From: Welwitschia mirabilis
Lineage: Eukaryota; Gnetophyta; Gnetopsida; Welwitschiales
Reading direction: 5' to 3'
Assembly: GCA_051453625.1 (NCBI GenBank)
Contig: JBOZIK010000001.1
Coordinates: 282,749,693 to 282,797,852 of the forward strand
Length of the DNA: 48,160 bases
Made by a program: the position numbers and the translations under genes. Within the stretch, counting starts at the first letter, position 1; every line of letters begins with the position of its first letter. Below are positions 32,020 through 44,129 of this stretch, piece after piece. The notes under the pieces are model-generated. The model was given only the letters and a program-made list of their open reading frames with translations, ran no database searches and was not told where the DNA came from.

Positions 32020-32078
32020 GTACTATAATTAACAAAATATAAAACTAGATATCATTTCCTTCATATGAAAATTAATCA
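32020..32078 (-). repeat. Element B 5' LTR, second part
   Basis: Matches the end of the left LTR, e.g. AAATATAAAACTAGATATCA against AAATGTAAAATTAGATAGCA, then CATTTCCTTCATA, and ends in CA. This rejoining across element C confirms the nesting. Confidence 0.8.
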
Positions 32079-34262
32079 CAACAAGGATGGAATATATTAT
32101 TCATTAGATACATAAATATTACAAGTGTATCAGTTACTTTAAGAAGCATACTCATAATCTTATAATGTATACATTTTAGTTGAAAGGTTATTTTAGAGAT
32201 GCCATCTCATTTAATTTATATTTAATGATAGCATAACTTTAGATAAATCTTTATAAAGTACTAAGATCCTCGCCATTATTAAAAAATATTATTAGTTCTA
32301 GGGAATGAATACTTATTCTTAATTATTATCGTATTTACTTAATTATATATAAAAGCAAGACTAGGAATTCTTAAGATGATATACTTGGTCTAATTTTTCT
32401 TCATTCATCAACTTTTAAATGTACAATTTTAATTTTCTTAACTTAGTTGAATTTTCTTAGGAGGCATGTGGTATTGATTGTGATTTAAGAACAAAGTTAA
32501 TTACATGTTATACTTTTCTCTTTTTAATGATAGATCATTTTATTTTCAAATGTGTTATGGAATTCTTATAGCTATTCTAGAAATTTGATTTTTTTTTCTA
32601 TTACAACTATATTGTAATATAAGAGTGTTGTTCTTAATGCCTTCTTTATTTCTTTCTTAGTCATGAATAGAGTTTACTTTCTCTTTTCTTTACCCTTTAA
32701 GATATAACCTCCAAATGAAGGAGTAATAAAAAGAGAACTAGCTAAGAAAGAATCTCTAACATTTAATTTTATTAAGAAAAACATTTATATAATTATGTCA
32801 TAATTATGTAGATGAAAAACTCTAGACATTAAGTCTATAATTTTTAATATTTGATTATAATAACAATCAGAGTATGTAATTATTTTTCTTCCTACAATAT
32901 CAATTTTCAGAGTTTATTTGTTAATTATTATATTTTTAAAATTTTCTATGATTTTATAAGATATAAAGTTATCACATGCATCGCTATCTATTAAAAATGA
33001 GAAATGTTTATAGTATGGAAATCCTTTAATATTTTAGATTAAAGACTAATGTGTAATTAAACCTATTTGTATGGCCATAAATAGTTTTTCCTACTTACTA
33101 CAATTTTTAAAGATAAATCTTAATTTGGATTTATTCCCTTATTCTTATTAAATAATTCTTCATAATGTGTCCCTTCTTTTGAATATAAGAAATTAGAGAG
33201 GATTAATCCTACATGAATTATTAAGTTTGGGATTTCAAAATCTATTAAGGCTATGAAAAGTATTATGATCTTAATTATAGGTTGATATTCGTTGCCCTGT
33301 AATCATTTGTTATAGTGCTGTATTCAACTTCTATATAGTAATTTTATCATTCTATACATATCTTATGAAAAATTTGATTGAAAATGATTTTATAGGATCT
33401 GTTATCCTAGTGTAAGAGTGTTAATAAAACCATTGGTAATTTTTTCAAGATTTCTATGATATTGGAACTTTACTAGTTTTTGTAATTTTTTTTAATATTA
33501 TTCAAACCTATTTATTTCTAGTTGTAAGCACTTGAACTACATCATTTATTATTAATAAAGTAATTAGGGATGAATTTCTTATAGAACTCATCTATAAATT
33601 CATTTCACTTCACTAATCCATTCTTTACTATAGTTAGCAACTTCACATAATTGTCCATCTCCTATTTTAAGCATTACTATAGGGTGGAGATACTCTTTAA
33701 TTAAAGATAAATTTTAATGTCTTACAACTACTCTAAAAGTTCTCTATAAGATTCATAAATTCCCACTTACATCTTAATGTACACTATCTCAATGTATTTT
33801 TTAAAAGTTCTTATCTTTAGTAGATTGTTCTTATGTTTCTTTACACAAGCAATGAATTCAATCTTCACATTGTTTTATGCACTTGTGAATTTATTTTAAG
33901 GTTCTAAGTCCTATTTAAGCTTTCACAAATTGGTGCTTGATGTTATAAATCCTTTTATAACATAATATAAAAGATATTCCTATACTTTAGCTTAAAGGGA
34001 TTACATGGATTTATTTCATGATCTTCCTTTGAATACCTATAGGATGGAGTTAAGCTTCTTAGTGATCTAATTTTAATAAATCTTTTATGACATACTACAC
34101 TTTATTACTTTAATTAACCACTATTTTTTCCCTCTCTCATTTCTTTCTTCTTTAATATTATTAACTAGTACATAGAACAGAATCTAGGATCAAATTTTAC
34201 TTATTCCTTTAATATCATTTTTATATTCTAAGAAAAATAAATAATATTGATATTATATATTT
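32079..34262 (-). pseudogene. Element A pol/gag, N-terminal half: RT start, protease, gag
   Basis: At 32079 the sequence resumes in reverse transcriptase just upstream of the YxDD region where the left half of A stops, and it aligns with element B 15,800-16,200. FLIDSDACDN (minus, about 32968-32997) is the protease site (usual LIDSGATHNF). A zinc knuckle with KKGHIMKNY (about 33154-33190) has kept its Gly-His but lost cysteines, and matches KKVYIMRNY in B. Gag continues to about 34,262 with patches shared with B 17,100-17,600. Frameshifts and stops throughout. Together with 11,330-12,930 it forms one gypsy element interrupted by B. Confidence 0.75.
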
Positions 34263-34504
34263 ACCTATGTTATAATGCCAATTTGTATGATTTTAATGGT
34301 GTATATTAAGTACTTTTACAAAACATTTATACAGGTTTAGATGCAATTCTAATGATTATGGAGAGATTATGGGATAATCATGGAAACATGTAATTCTTGC
34401 CATATTTGAAGGTATTTCAGGAATATTCTAGTACTTAGTATTTAATAAAAAGATTAATGATGAATGAGGCTGATTTTCTTTAGCTGAGAAAGCTTTTGAA
34501 GGAT

Positions 34505-34770
34505 GTCGTCCCCACTATCATTCCCGTGACAATCAAGATGATAGCACTATAGTGGCCTATTGTGATATTGAGATGGATTGGAGTTAGAAGCCAACAAGTC
34601 CCTTTTACTAAGGAGGTGTTATTTCCATTGTCATCTCCATGACACGAGGGATGACAACACATTTGAAGCCAACTATGGGACCAATTGTAGAGCTAAAAGC
34701 TAATGACTTACTTGTTGTTATGGGCATTATCCCCAGTGTCATCTACATGATAGTCAGAATGATAATGATT
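34505..34770 (+). repeat. Three subrepeats of about 110 bp in the D LTR
   Basis: Each carries a version of TGTCATCTACATGA followed by a direct GATGA-type repeat: about 34507-34542, 34621-34657 and 34728-34770. They are diverged relatives of the TCATCTAGATGA units in element C. Small open frames on both strands here follow from this repetition. Confidence 0.7.
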
Positions 34771-35436
34771 TGTATAAATGAAACTAAGTTATCTTCTAAT
34801 AGGTTCATATACCCCATTTGGGCTACCAAGTTTTCTTCTTTTACTTTTAGTATTATGGTTTTAAAACCTTCAATGTAAAAATATAAATACCTCCATTATC
34901 CTTACTTCTAATTCATCTTTTGTACCCGATGTTCTTGTAATAAAATATTAAAGAATAGGAGGTCCATTTAGTAGCTACAGAGAGAAATTTACCTTGGTGT
35001 TGAGCTAAGTATCCTCCATTGTCATACTGCTAATTTGTTGTAAGTGGATGTTAAAGTTTATGATCAATTAAATTACTCTTTTTACTATTATTATATAAAT
35101 GTCCCTTATGGTTTAAGTTAATTATAGTTTGGTGATAGCTTTATAGTCTATTTAAATCATAAGGACAACCTTTGTTAAGGTTAACTTTATTAATATAGAT
35201 CTTACATTGCATTTTCTTTATTCCATTTCATATTTGCATATTCTATTTTGCATATCTTATAGTTAATATTGGTTAGGAATAAGTAATAAACTCTTCTTAA
35301 TTGATCTAAATTGTAAAGGACTAGTTATTGTGACAGGAGGATTATAATCTAAATAGAACTCATCTCACTTACATTTCATCCATTGCATTTCACCTTCATT
35401 CATCTTGCATTGTACCTACATTGTTATTTAATTTTA

Positions 35437-35548
35437 NNNNNNNNNNNNNNNNNNNNNNNNNNNNNNNNNNNNNNNNNNNNNNNNNNNNNNNNNNNNNNNN
35501 NNNNNNNNNNNNNNNNNNNNNNNNNNNNNNNNNNNNNNNNNNNNNNNN
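35437..35548. other. Assembly gap (112 N)
   Basis: Unresolved bases in the D LTR. Confidence 0.99.
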
Positions 35549-35611
35549 TGTTTACTGTAAGTATTATGATTTATAGGTGTTGCCTATGGACTTAAGGATT
35601 CATAAATTCAT

Positions 35612-38600
35612 ACCTCAATAATGTATAATTTATTTGCAAGTTATTTTGGTTTACAAACATAGCGATGTCATAAAGTTGTGCTTTTCATTTCTTCCTGGTT
35701 TTTCATCACATAAAGAAATATCTTATATATAGTTAATGAGATGTAAAATTGTCATAAAACAAACATAGATAAATTTAAGAATAAAGTTAAGCAATATAAT
35801 AGGATCTAACAACTCCCATTATTAGTATTTTGACTCAATATCTAGCCACCCTCTAGACATGAGTTAGTTCTATGTTAGGTTTTAAATTATATAAACATGG
35901 CTAGACTCAACTTTATAGGATTACACTACAATTTGATATACCCCTAATACAAGTGATAAGTAATATGTGAGCTAGATTCATGCTTACAAATGAGCCTTGC
36001 TTCCTAAAAACATATCTTGATGATGAAACATAATAATTGATGCTAAGGGTTTGGGATACTAAGTCAGAGTAAGTTCATACATGGGTAAGGTAGGAAAATG
36101 ATGATCAACTCCACTTCCAAAAGAGTATTATAAAAAATATGATGCAACCCACTTTGGTGATGAAATCCAACTATAGGAGATAATCATTATTAGAATTATC
36201 TTGATTTAGTTTTATTTGATGAATACATCATACAAGTGCATGCATAAAATTCTAACTAATGTGGATCTTTAGTAGATTTTTTATCTAATTATAATAATTT
36301 TAATCATTGTTGGATTTTTTTATAGAAATAATCATACAAAAAAAACATATTATAATAAATTTATATTTAAGATTATAGTAATGAAAATCTAAATAAAGAA
36401 AATATATTTTTCTTTTTCTTTATAATAAAAACAACATTCAAAATTTTATCAAATTACATCTTAAAAATTTACTTAAATAAAGTGATCCATACTTAGAGCT
36501 ATGCCAATCCTAGAAGCATTCTTCCATGCTCATATGATAATTGTCATGGTTATCTATAACGATAATAAATAAAAGAAAGTATAATTCATGATTTATTATT
36601 AAGAGATAATTCTTTATTCAAAACTCATATGGCTATATCATAAGTCATGAAATAAGTGATAAATCAAGGACTATTCATGTTACTTAAACTAATAATATGT
36701 AAATCCTTATAAGCATGCATATCTAAAGAAAGATACAAAAAAATGTAAAAGAGGTATTTCTCCTTAAAAAATATTATTCCTAAGTAATGTAACTTATGGT
36801 TACTACTAAGGACTTATCTTATATATTCAAATTATGTATATAATTTTATCTAATAATTTTTCTCTAATTTAAGACATTATTTATAAAGTTTTTGGGCTCT
36901 AGGATGACATTATAATTAATAATTAATAAATAATTAATAATAAAGGAAAAAAATAAATTGTAGTAGTTTTTCATAAAAGAGGCTCATAGTAGAATCCTTA
37001 GAAACTAACATAACCTATTTTATAATTATAAAAAGATTATTTCTAATGTCATGATTTAAAGTTACAAACTATTAAAGTTTCTAAAATTACAGTCCTACTG
37101 CATTATAATAAAATAACCATAACTTTCAAAATACTTTGAGCTTTTAGATGATTTAAGATATTTTGAAAAGCTTATTTAATTCTTTATAGCTTAGAAATTC
37201 TTAAATTTTTGGATATATTAAATGTTAGTTAAATTATTTTCTAAATTAATTTCTTACTATTTGTTGCATTTATTTCCTAACCTATTTTTACAAGTAATTT
37301 TGTTAAAAATTATTACAAATTAAAAAAATTACTATTTTTAAATTTTTATAAATGTAACATAATCCTAGAATTATATAAAAAACTAATAATTTACACCTAA
37401 TAATTAATGAGTTATAGTATTTTTAACCTATACCTCTACTTTAGAAAATTAACTTTCACTATAAAAATAGTAAAATTTTTGCAACTAGTTATGTAAAAAT
37501 TAAAATCAGTAAAATAATTAATACACTAGATAAAATAATTATTTATAATATATTTGGCTAAAAATTACTAATCCAAATAATGTAGAAAAGAAAAATCAAT
37601 TTAAAAAGAATTTACAGTGAACCTTAGGATTGTCATAAAGGAGTACTAGCCTAAAAGAAATTTTTGAGGATCAGAAGTTTGCCTCAAATAAGTGGATCTA
37701 ATGCAAGATGGATAAAAAAATAGATTATTATATGCATCAATACAAAATAATTATGGGAACTTAAGTAAATAGTAAATTCTTAAAGTGGTAACTTAGCCAT
37801 AATCATCCCTTAGTAATGTAAATCACTAAGTGCAAGAGATCCTTCCTATTTCCCTACATCCTAGTGAGAGCCAATGAGAGGGAATAATTGTTTATAATAT
37901 AATTTCATGAAAATTATAAATAATGGCTTAATGCAATATCACATCATTCACTAAAATATTTTAAAGAGATCATATGCATAGCATGAGTAAAGACCTTACT
38001 TGAAGATATTAATAAGTCCTTGATGGTTAAAGATTAATGAAGATCTAAGAATCCTTAGTTCCATGCTTTCAACCTCCAAACTACACAAGAAATAAAATGA
38101 GGAGAAAGAGAGATGGAAATAAGAAATAAATTTCATAGAAAATAGAAAATATATCTTGTTTTTATAAGAGAGGAAAGGGTTTATATATATATATAAACAA
38201 AAGGCATATAGTTCAAGATCATAAGATCATATGATTTATTAGTGGTAAGTGAAATGAATAATAAGTGACATTAGAGTACAAAAGGAGACATCATATTTAT
38301 AACTTATGTACTAACTAAGGTAAGTAATTCTCTTATTTTAATTAGAAATATTAATTTCATGCATCACTTCCCCATGCAAAGTTCTTCTTAATCATCCATA
38401 GGCTCTTAAGAGTGTTTAATTCATTCAAAACATGCATAAAAAGAATAAATGCATAAACATGAAAATTCTCATATGGCATAATAAGATAAATTCTTTAATT
38501 CTACTAAACAAAATAATAAATATATATATGAATCAAATGTCATTACAAATATCAAGAAGATAAAAGTAAGGGTAGAGTAAATATACTCACTTATCATTCT

Positions 38601-39130
38601 TGGTTCTAAGATAGAATGCATGTACTTAGTTACATGCTGACTTATTTTATAATACATAGAAACTATCAATCATACAACACAAAGAAGCAAATATCTATTC
38701 ATGCTATTGTATACTGATCATATTTACTAAGAGATATAAAGTAATGTATTACCTTATAATTAATAATAATTACTTTTTATTATTAAATAAAGCCTTATCT
38801 TTTATGATAGAGCTCTACAATTGCATTCCTTAATTATCTACTACTACTTGAAATTGTACTACTGATTGAGGAATACTTTTTAATCCCTAAGGTGTTTTTG
38901 ATTAATGATAGCATTGATATCCATTATACTGGTTATGATACTAATAGTAACTAGGAATTTGTGAGAAGTTGGATATTTAAGGAGGAATACTTACATAGTT
39001 TCAATTAAGATCATTTCAGTTTATTTTGTATGGAGTTACTTTGATTAATTAAAATTTCTATTTTTGTTTTTATTGATATTGATATTATTTATTACACCTA
39101 GATATTCTATAATCCAAATCTTTACATAAT
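35612..39130. other. Non-coding, LTR-like repeat sequence; possible leader of a minus-strand gypsy element
   Basis: No frame or protein motif is visible in 3.5 kb. The stretch at about 37,600-38,200 (GGATCAGAAGTTTGCCTC, then a purine-rich GAGAAAGAGAGATGGAAATA block and TTTATATATATAT) has the look of a gypsy LTR promoter/leader read from the minus strand, and weakly resembles 40,370-40,550 in the next LTR. Because a minus-strand primer site lies at its right end, at least the last part is leader of a minus-strand element, perhaps element A. Confidence 0.35.
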
Positions 39131-39142
39131 GCTCTGATACCA
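39131..39142 (-). other. Perfect tRNA-Met primer binding site
   Basis: The plus strand is GCTCTGATACCA, exactly the complement of TGGTATCAGAGC. Three bases separate it from the LTR edge at 39146. It is intact, unlike the other primer sites in the window. Confidence 0.9.
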
Positions 39143-39145
39143 AAA

Positions 39146-41197
39146 TGTAATGTCCTAAATATACATTCAAAATCTTTAACTTGTAATGACCATAACTTGA
39201 GAATGATTTTCTAGAAAGCATAAATAAACTATATTCACTCTAAACTTTATTAAACTTAACATCTTATAACTCTAGTTATAGATCTCTATTTGTAATGTAA
39301 TAAGACATATTTATAATTATATTCTTTAATAAGAGAATTTCTAAACATTTATAACCTTTTCAAATATATGAACACACTATATATGTAACTTGTAAACATT
39401 TTTTCTTCTCAAATACAAGTTTAAGTATTATAAAAAAATAAACTACTAATAAATTTGCATAAGTCTTAAGGACACTGATGATTCTTCAATTATTTATACA
39501 AAATATAGAAAAACATATAAATAATACCCAATTGTATTACAACCATTAGCTCATTTCCACATCATCCTTTGTAGTGTTTCCTATACATGCAAATATGATA
39601 TGATAACTATAACTATCCCAGTTCCTATTATGGATTATAACAAGGAATAGATAGCTATAGGATTATCAAGAACAAGGTAATGAGTTATAAGAATATCCAA
39701 AAATGTACAGTCAAAACAATCTAAGAATGCACTACCAAAATAATCCAATAAGTGACGAAGATAATTCAAGAATGCAATGTCAAAACAATTTAAGATGTGA
39801 TCAAGAATGCATAGTTAAAATAATTCAATGTGTGATCAAGGCCTTATTTTCATATTTTCTTCTTTACTATTCTATATGATAATTTTCAGTAATACTATGA
39901 CACACAAAGAGGAAGGATAAAATTAAAACTACTTGTACACATCTTTTTTCTTTTTTATTCTAGATGTTTGATCCCATAACCATACGACTTACAGTAGAGA
40001 GTATCACTCTCTAAGGTTTAAATAACTAGTTACCCTAGCTAGTATTAATTTCATAACTTAACATGTCATCATATAAGTTAATGATTGATATAAGATAATC
40101 TCAATATTTCTCAAAAGGGAAATTTATAAGATTTAGTTAAAAGTAATTAACATCAAAAAGAAAACACAACAAGAGTTTGGATCATACAAGAAAGTAGAAA
40201 TTACCATACAAGATACAAAAAATTAACTAGAATCATATGAAAGATGCAAGAATAAGATCATACAAATATATAAAAATAAAAGAACATATAAGATGCAAGA
40301 ATTGAATAAGATCATAGAATAAATAATAATATTTCCTAGTACCATACCCAAATTTGGATATAGGACTTGTGAACTTTAAAGACTTAAAGACCTTTAAAGA
40401 TTCCAAGAGGATTTCTTAGAAATATGAAAATGGAAGAGAAGAAAGTTCTATTTGTAGTAAGAGGATGTAGAAATATGAATAGACATAAAGATATAAAGGA
40501 ACACCATCATGAAAAGAAGATGGTAAGGATTTCATAACCCTTAATCATTACCTTGTTTGATCATTGGATGCATTAACATTTCATTATAATAATAAATAAT
40601 AAATATTCAACATTATATTACTTGCAATTTAAAAAAAATAATGAAAATAAGCCACCTAAGTTCCCACATACAAATTATTTTTCATAATGAATAATTATTA
40701 AATAGAAGAAAGTGAAACATCATAATTATGGACATTAATTAGCATTCATTACTAGAATAAATATTAAAATAAGCCAACATAATGTGTCCCAATAATTATA
40801 GCCATTACAAGAATAATTTTCACACATAATAAAATAAGAAAATAAGAAAATATAGTTATAGTGGTACATTAATGCAATAGTTACAAAACAAAAATAAAAT
40901 AATATAACCACTAATTTAGCCACTAAATATTATAATTAAATAACTAAGGAATTACTATAAAAAAATATTATTAATTATTGCTATTATAAGGAAGAAAGCA
41001 CTTAAAATAATAATTATAGCAAAATAATTTTGCACAAAATAATTACATATCAAAAATAAGATAATATAGGGAATAAATAAAGAATATAATAATTAAATTA
41101 GCTCAGTGAACTTCATAATAATAAAGTTATTTTTAATTTATTTTTTACTTATTTAATTAGGCTAAATATTTTAACCTTCAAAAATTTAGATGTTAAA
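39146..41197 (-). repeat. Chromovirus (Tekay/Del-like) LTR shared by two internal regions
   Basis: The left edge reads TGTAATGTCC and the right edge GATGTTAAA, i.e. on the minus strand the LTR starts TTTAACATC (from TGTAACATC) and ends GGACATTACA, the inverted-end arrangement of these elements. On its left is a perfect Met primer site, as for a 5' LTR of an element to the left. On its right is a chromovirus pol end and polypurine tract, as for the 3' LTR of element F. About 2.05 kb with no coding frame; a 30-bp-scale repeat (AAGAATGCA...AAAACAAT) occurs at 39,715-39,840. Confidence 0.7.
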
Positions 41198-41245
41198 TTC
41201 CTTAATCCCTTAAAAAGTTTCATTCTTAAAACTTAAATAAGAAAG
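41198..41245 (-). other. Polypurine tract and pol end of element F
   Basis: On the minus strand the sequence reads SFKNETF, then TTTTTAAGGGATTAAGGAA, then the LTR start. Tekay/Del-type elements end with NFEDEILFKGGRM, whose codons overlap a TTTAAGGGGGG polypurine tract next to TGTAACA. E to K, D to N and the broken G run are G->A changes. Confidence 0.65.
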
Positions 41246-41254
41246 TTTAGTTAT

Positions 41255-42100
41255 TTACTATAATACATCTATTTTATATTCCCAAGTAACGTTTGCTTCT
41301 ATCTCTTCTAATTATTGTAATTTATAAAGTTAAACTTCTCTTCCTCTGAGTACAAAATTCTTTTAATTTAGAAATTACAATTGGTTAAAATTCAAATCTA
41401 TAGCTTAGTTGAATATACACTTCTTAACTATCTAACTAAAGATATCAAATTTCTGTCTTTAGAACTTAATGCAAACCTGTCTTTTATTCAAAATGACTTG
41501 GTATAAGAAATAACTTAAGATAAACAATAAGATTTTATTAAACAAATCTTCCTTCAATGACATATAAATTGTTGAATAAGATGAAATGTTATCCGTAAAC
41601 TTGTCAATCAATGGTATTAATCATCATGATAAGTACCATATGATTCATCTCTTATGTCTAAAATGATCAATCTTTTGTAAATTATCTTCTTCCTTTATCT
41701 TTTACTTTAACTTTATGGCATATGCTCTAAAAATGTAATATATATGTATATCAACTCCAAAATTTACAAAACCTCTTTTATTATACATGGCCTTTTAACC
41801 TTTTCCATTTCCTAAGGTTATAATGGTTTGGGAAGGATGTAATGAACTAGCATATCTAGATAAGGACCATAAAATTACTTTTACAAAGAATTTCTAAGAA
41901 CACAATTGAATAAACTTATAAATGGTTAAAAATTTCATAAGCTAAAATATCTTAATGACTTTATTGATTTGAATAAAATCAAAATAATCTTAGACCATTA
42001 AATCCAAAACTATAAAATCAAAAACTACAACATGATAATCTCTCACTCCAATTTGTGTCATTCATCTCTAAGGATGTTATGTAGAAATTCCTCAAGCTTG
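41255..42100 (-). pseudogene. Element F integrase, C-terminal part and core, decayed
   Basis: One minus-strand frame gives KNFVLRGREV, stop, LYKLQ, stop, LEEIEANVTWEYKIDVL (about 41255-41385). This matches the end of chromovirus integrase: 'LRNREVxLVKVxWxxxxxEEATWExxxDM'. Further right LHPSQTIITLGNGKG (about 41800-41850) resembles 'HPQTDGQSERTxQTLEDML' and NFGVDIHIYYIFRAYA resembles 'DFGGSWDxxLPLxEFAYN'. The acidic core residues are not convincingly present. Limits to the right are approximate; no RNase H or RT is recognisable beyond. Confidence 0.65.
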
Positions 42101-42366
42101 GGATCATAAATTATAATTCTCTTCCAATTCACATCCCTTTGTTATGTGCTTCTTTCAATTCCTTTATAACACTTTTTTATGTATAATCTAGTTGAATTTG
42201 CCACTTTCAAGTATAACATAGCATCTTAAGTCCTAATAAGTAAAGGATAAAATGTGTGAAATATGTTCAAAGATATAAGTTTAGCTTAAGAAAATAATTT
42301 AAAGAAATATAGATGAAAATGTTATTATTAATTAGATAAGTGAATACCAACCAAAATTACAATAAT

Positions 42367-42394
42367 CATATATATATATATATGTATATGTATA

Positions 42395-42486
<92 letters not shown>
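42367..42486. repeat. Compound microsatellite (TA)n(GA)n
   Basis: TA repeats with a few TG interruptions from 42367, then about 27 uninterrupted GA repeats from 42432 to 42486. Confidence 0.98.
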
Positions 42487-42488
<2 letters not shown>

Positions 42489-42489
42489 A

Positions 42490-44120
42490 TGTATAGCATA
42501 AATAAGAGCTTAGAGTTAGGCTAATGTTATGAAAGCATAGATCAAACAAATATACAAGAGATTTGAGATTATTTTAGAGTGAGTTAAATCTAGCCTCATA
42601 AGCTAGAATATCTATATGCATATTTCATTAAAACAATAGTATAAATTTTAATCATATAGTAATATTATTAAATAGTTAAAAATTTAGCATGTAGCTAATA
42701 ATTACAATATGTAAGTTAATGATAACTAAGAAGGAATACTTATTAATATAAATAACTAGTCAAGAAATACAAGAAAATTTTAAGAAAAAGGGTTGTTTTA
42801 AGATTTACTAACAATGGTATATAGGCTGTCAAAATAAGCTAAAAATATAATTCATTCAATTACCATCCAATTAACATTACCCAATCTACAATGATAAGTT
42901 CATAGATGTTAATAAGACTTAGTCATAAACCCCTACATGTCAAAAAGGTCAAGTTTAATGTCATAGGTTTGTAGCTATAGGCTTTAATATTTTGTAAGCT
43001 TGAAAAATAGAGAAACTAGGTATATGTCCTAAATAGAGGACCTATAGGTTATAGATTGAGTTAGAATAGATCACTATAAAAGTTATAAATTTGAAGCTAT
43101 TATCATACATAGAACATTAAATAAAAATGAATATGTACTATAAAATATTATGGCTGCTTTAAGTAATTGATGTCTTCTTCTATTATAATGACATCATGCA
43201 AATGCACTTTGATGTTAATAAGCTTGTCAGAGTTACATCAAAATGACCACCCATAAATACTTACTTTAAAATAGATGAGAAAGATAAAATATATAATGGA
43301 GGATTCTATGAGGCCAATTTCAAACCTAGGTAATCAAGGTCTAATGCCTAGAAAAATTCTATCCCAAATTAGAATACCATCCTCTGTTAAGTCAAACTTC
43401 CCAAATGGATCTTTGTAGACTGTATCCTATGTTAGCTATTTCATTCCATTTTATAGATCAACATATGCTAATGCCCATAACTTTAGGTAGATGCAGTTAT
43501 TGTATCTCGTTGATAAAATCTATTTGTTTAAAAGCTTTACATCATAACATTTGCTATATAATATAAAATAAAATTCATGATAGTAGAGGTGACACTGTTT
43601 AATTGCATTATAGATGTTATAAATAAATGTGTAGGTAGATATCAGGCTATTTTTACTTATGAACTTATGGAAGTTGATTAGAAGCTATTTGTTTGACATT
43701 GACCAAGAATTTTGATAAAAGATTCAAACATTTACTAATCAATGGACAGATGCTATATACTTAACATATTTTAAATGTCTTTAAAAGATCCATAGTTATG
43801 TCACTATTCCTAGTTTTCAAATTATGATGACCACTTTTGTATGTAGTACACCTTTTTCTTTCAACATTTACCTCCTTATCATACATGTTATTATAATATG
43901 TGTAAAACTATTGCATTATGATTAAGCTTTTAATTTTTCTCACTTAAAGATAGAGATCCTACTTGATATTATTATGCTAAGTTAGTTGCTCTATCAAAAT
44001 TTTATTTCATTAAGGATTGGGGTAAGAAGACATCTAAATTACGAATATAAGCATGAAAACTCAAAAGAAATGGATGGAATTATGGAATTAAAACCCTTTA
44101 TTATCAGTTTTTCTCCATAT
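42490..44120. other. AT-rich sequence, no gene seen
   Basis: If element F continued, its RNase H and RT should lie here on the minus strand, but I found no motif. Two stretches (43,300-43,560 and 43,670-43,860) are slightly less AT-rich without a recognisable frame. Confidence 0.45.
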
Positions 44121-44129
44121 TAGTTGCTA

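Larger units (their letters stand above)
12931..32078 (-). mobile_element. Element B: Ty3/gypsy LTR retrotransposon nested in A and split by C
   Basis: B lies on the minus strand. Its 3' LTR is 12931-13430; a polypurine tract complement is at 13438-13448; integrase, RNase H, RT, protease and zinc knuckle/gag follow from left to right up to about 18,110; then come a 101-bp tandem array and an unassigned segment; a Met-type primer site is at 22747-22758; the 5' LTR is 22762-23197 plus 32020-32078. Removing element C leaves about 10.3 kb, a normal size for plant gypsy elements. The pol order PR-RT-RH-INT makes it Ty3/gypsy. The Met primer and gag type would suit a chromovirus, but I could not place the lineage. 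All genes are broken by stops and frameshifts. Confidence 0.8.
34268..35611 (+). repeat. Third copy of the C-type LTR (element D, possibly solo)
   Basis: TGTTATAATGCCAATTTGTA at the start and GGACTTAAGGATTCATAAAT near the end align with both C LTRs; TTAGGT/TATGGTTTAAGTTAATTATA and ACAACCTTTGTTAAGGTT are shared within. No Asp primer site follows and no polypurine tract precedes, so a solo LTR is likely. Possible target duplication ACCTA (34263-34267) against ACCTC (about 35602) is imperfect and the right end is uncertain by a few bases. It contains three palindrome-bearing subrepeats against two in C. Confidence 0.75.

Noticed and set aside
34480-34878. Overlapping 60- and 79-codon frames on opposite strands
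   Set aside because: They follow from the GTCATC/GATGAC subrepeats in the D LTR and are not shared with the C LTRs.
38469-38669. 66-codon minus-strand open frame
   Set aside because: No motif, no start context, in non-coding LTR-like sequence.
40735-40923. 62-codon hydrophobic minus-strand frame
   Set aside because: Falls inside the chromovirus LTR; T-rich chance frame.
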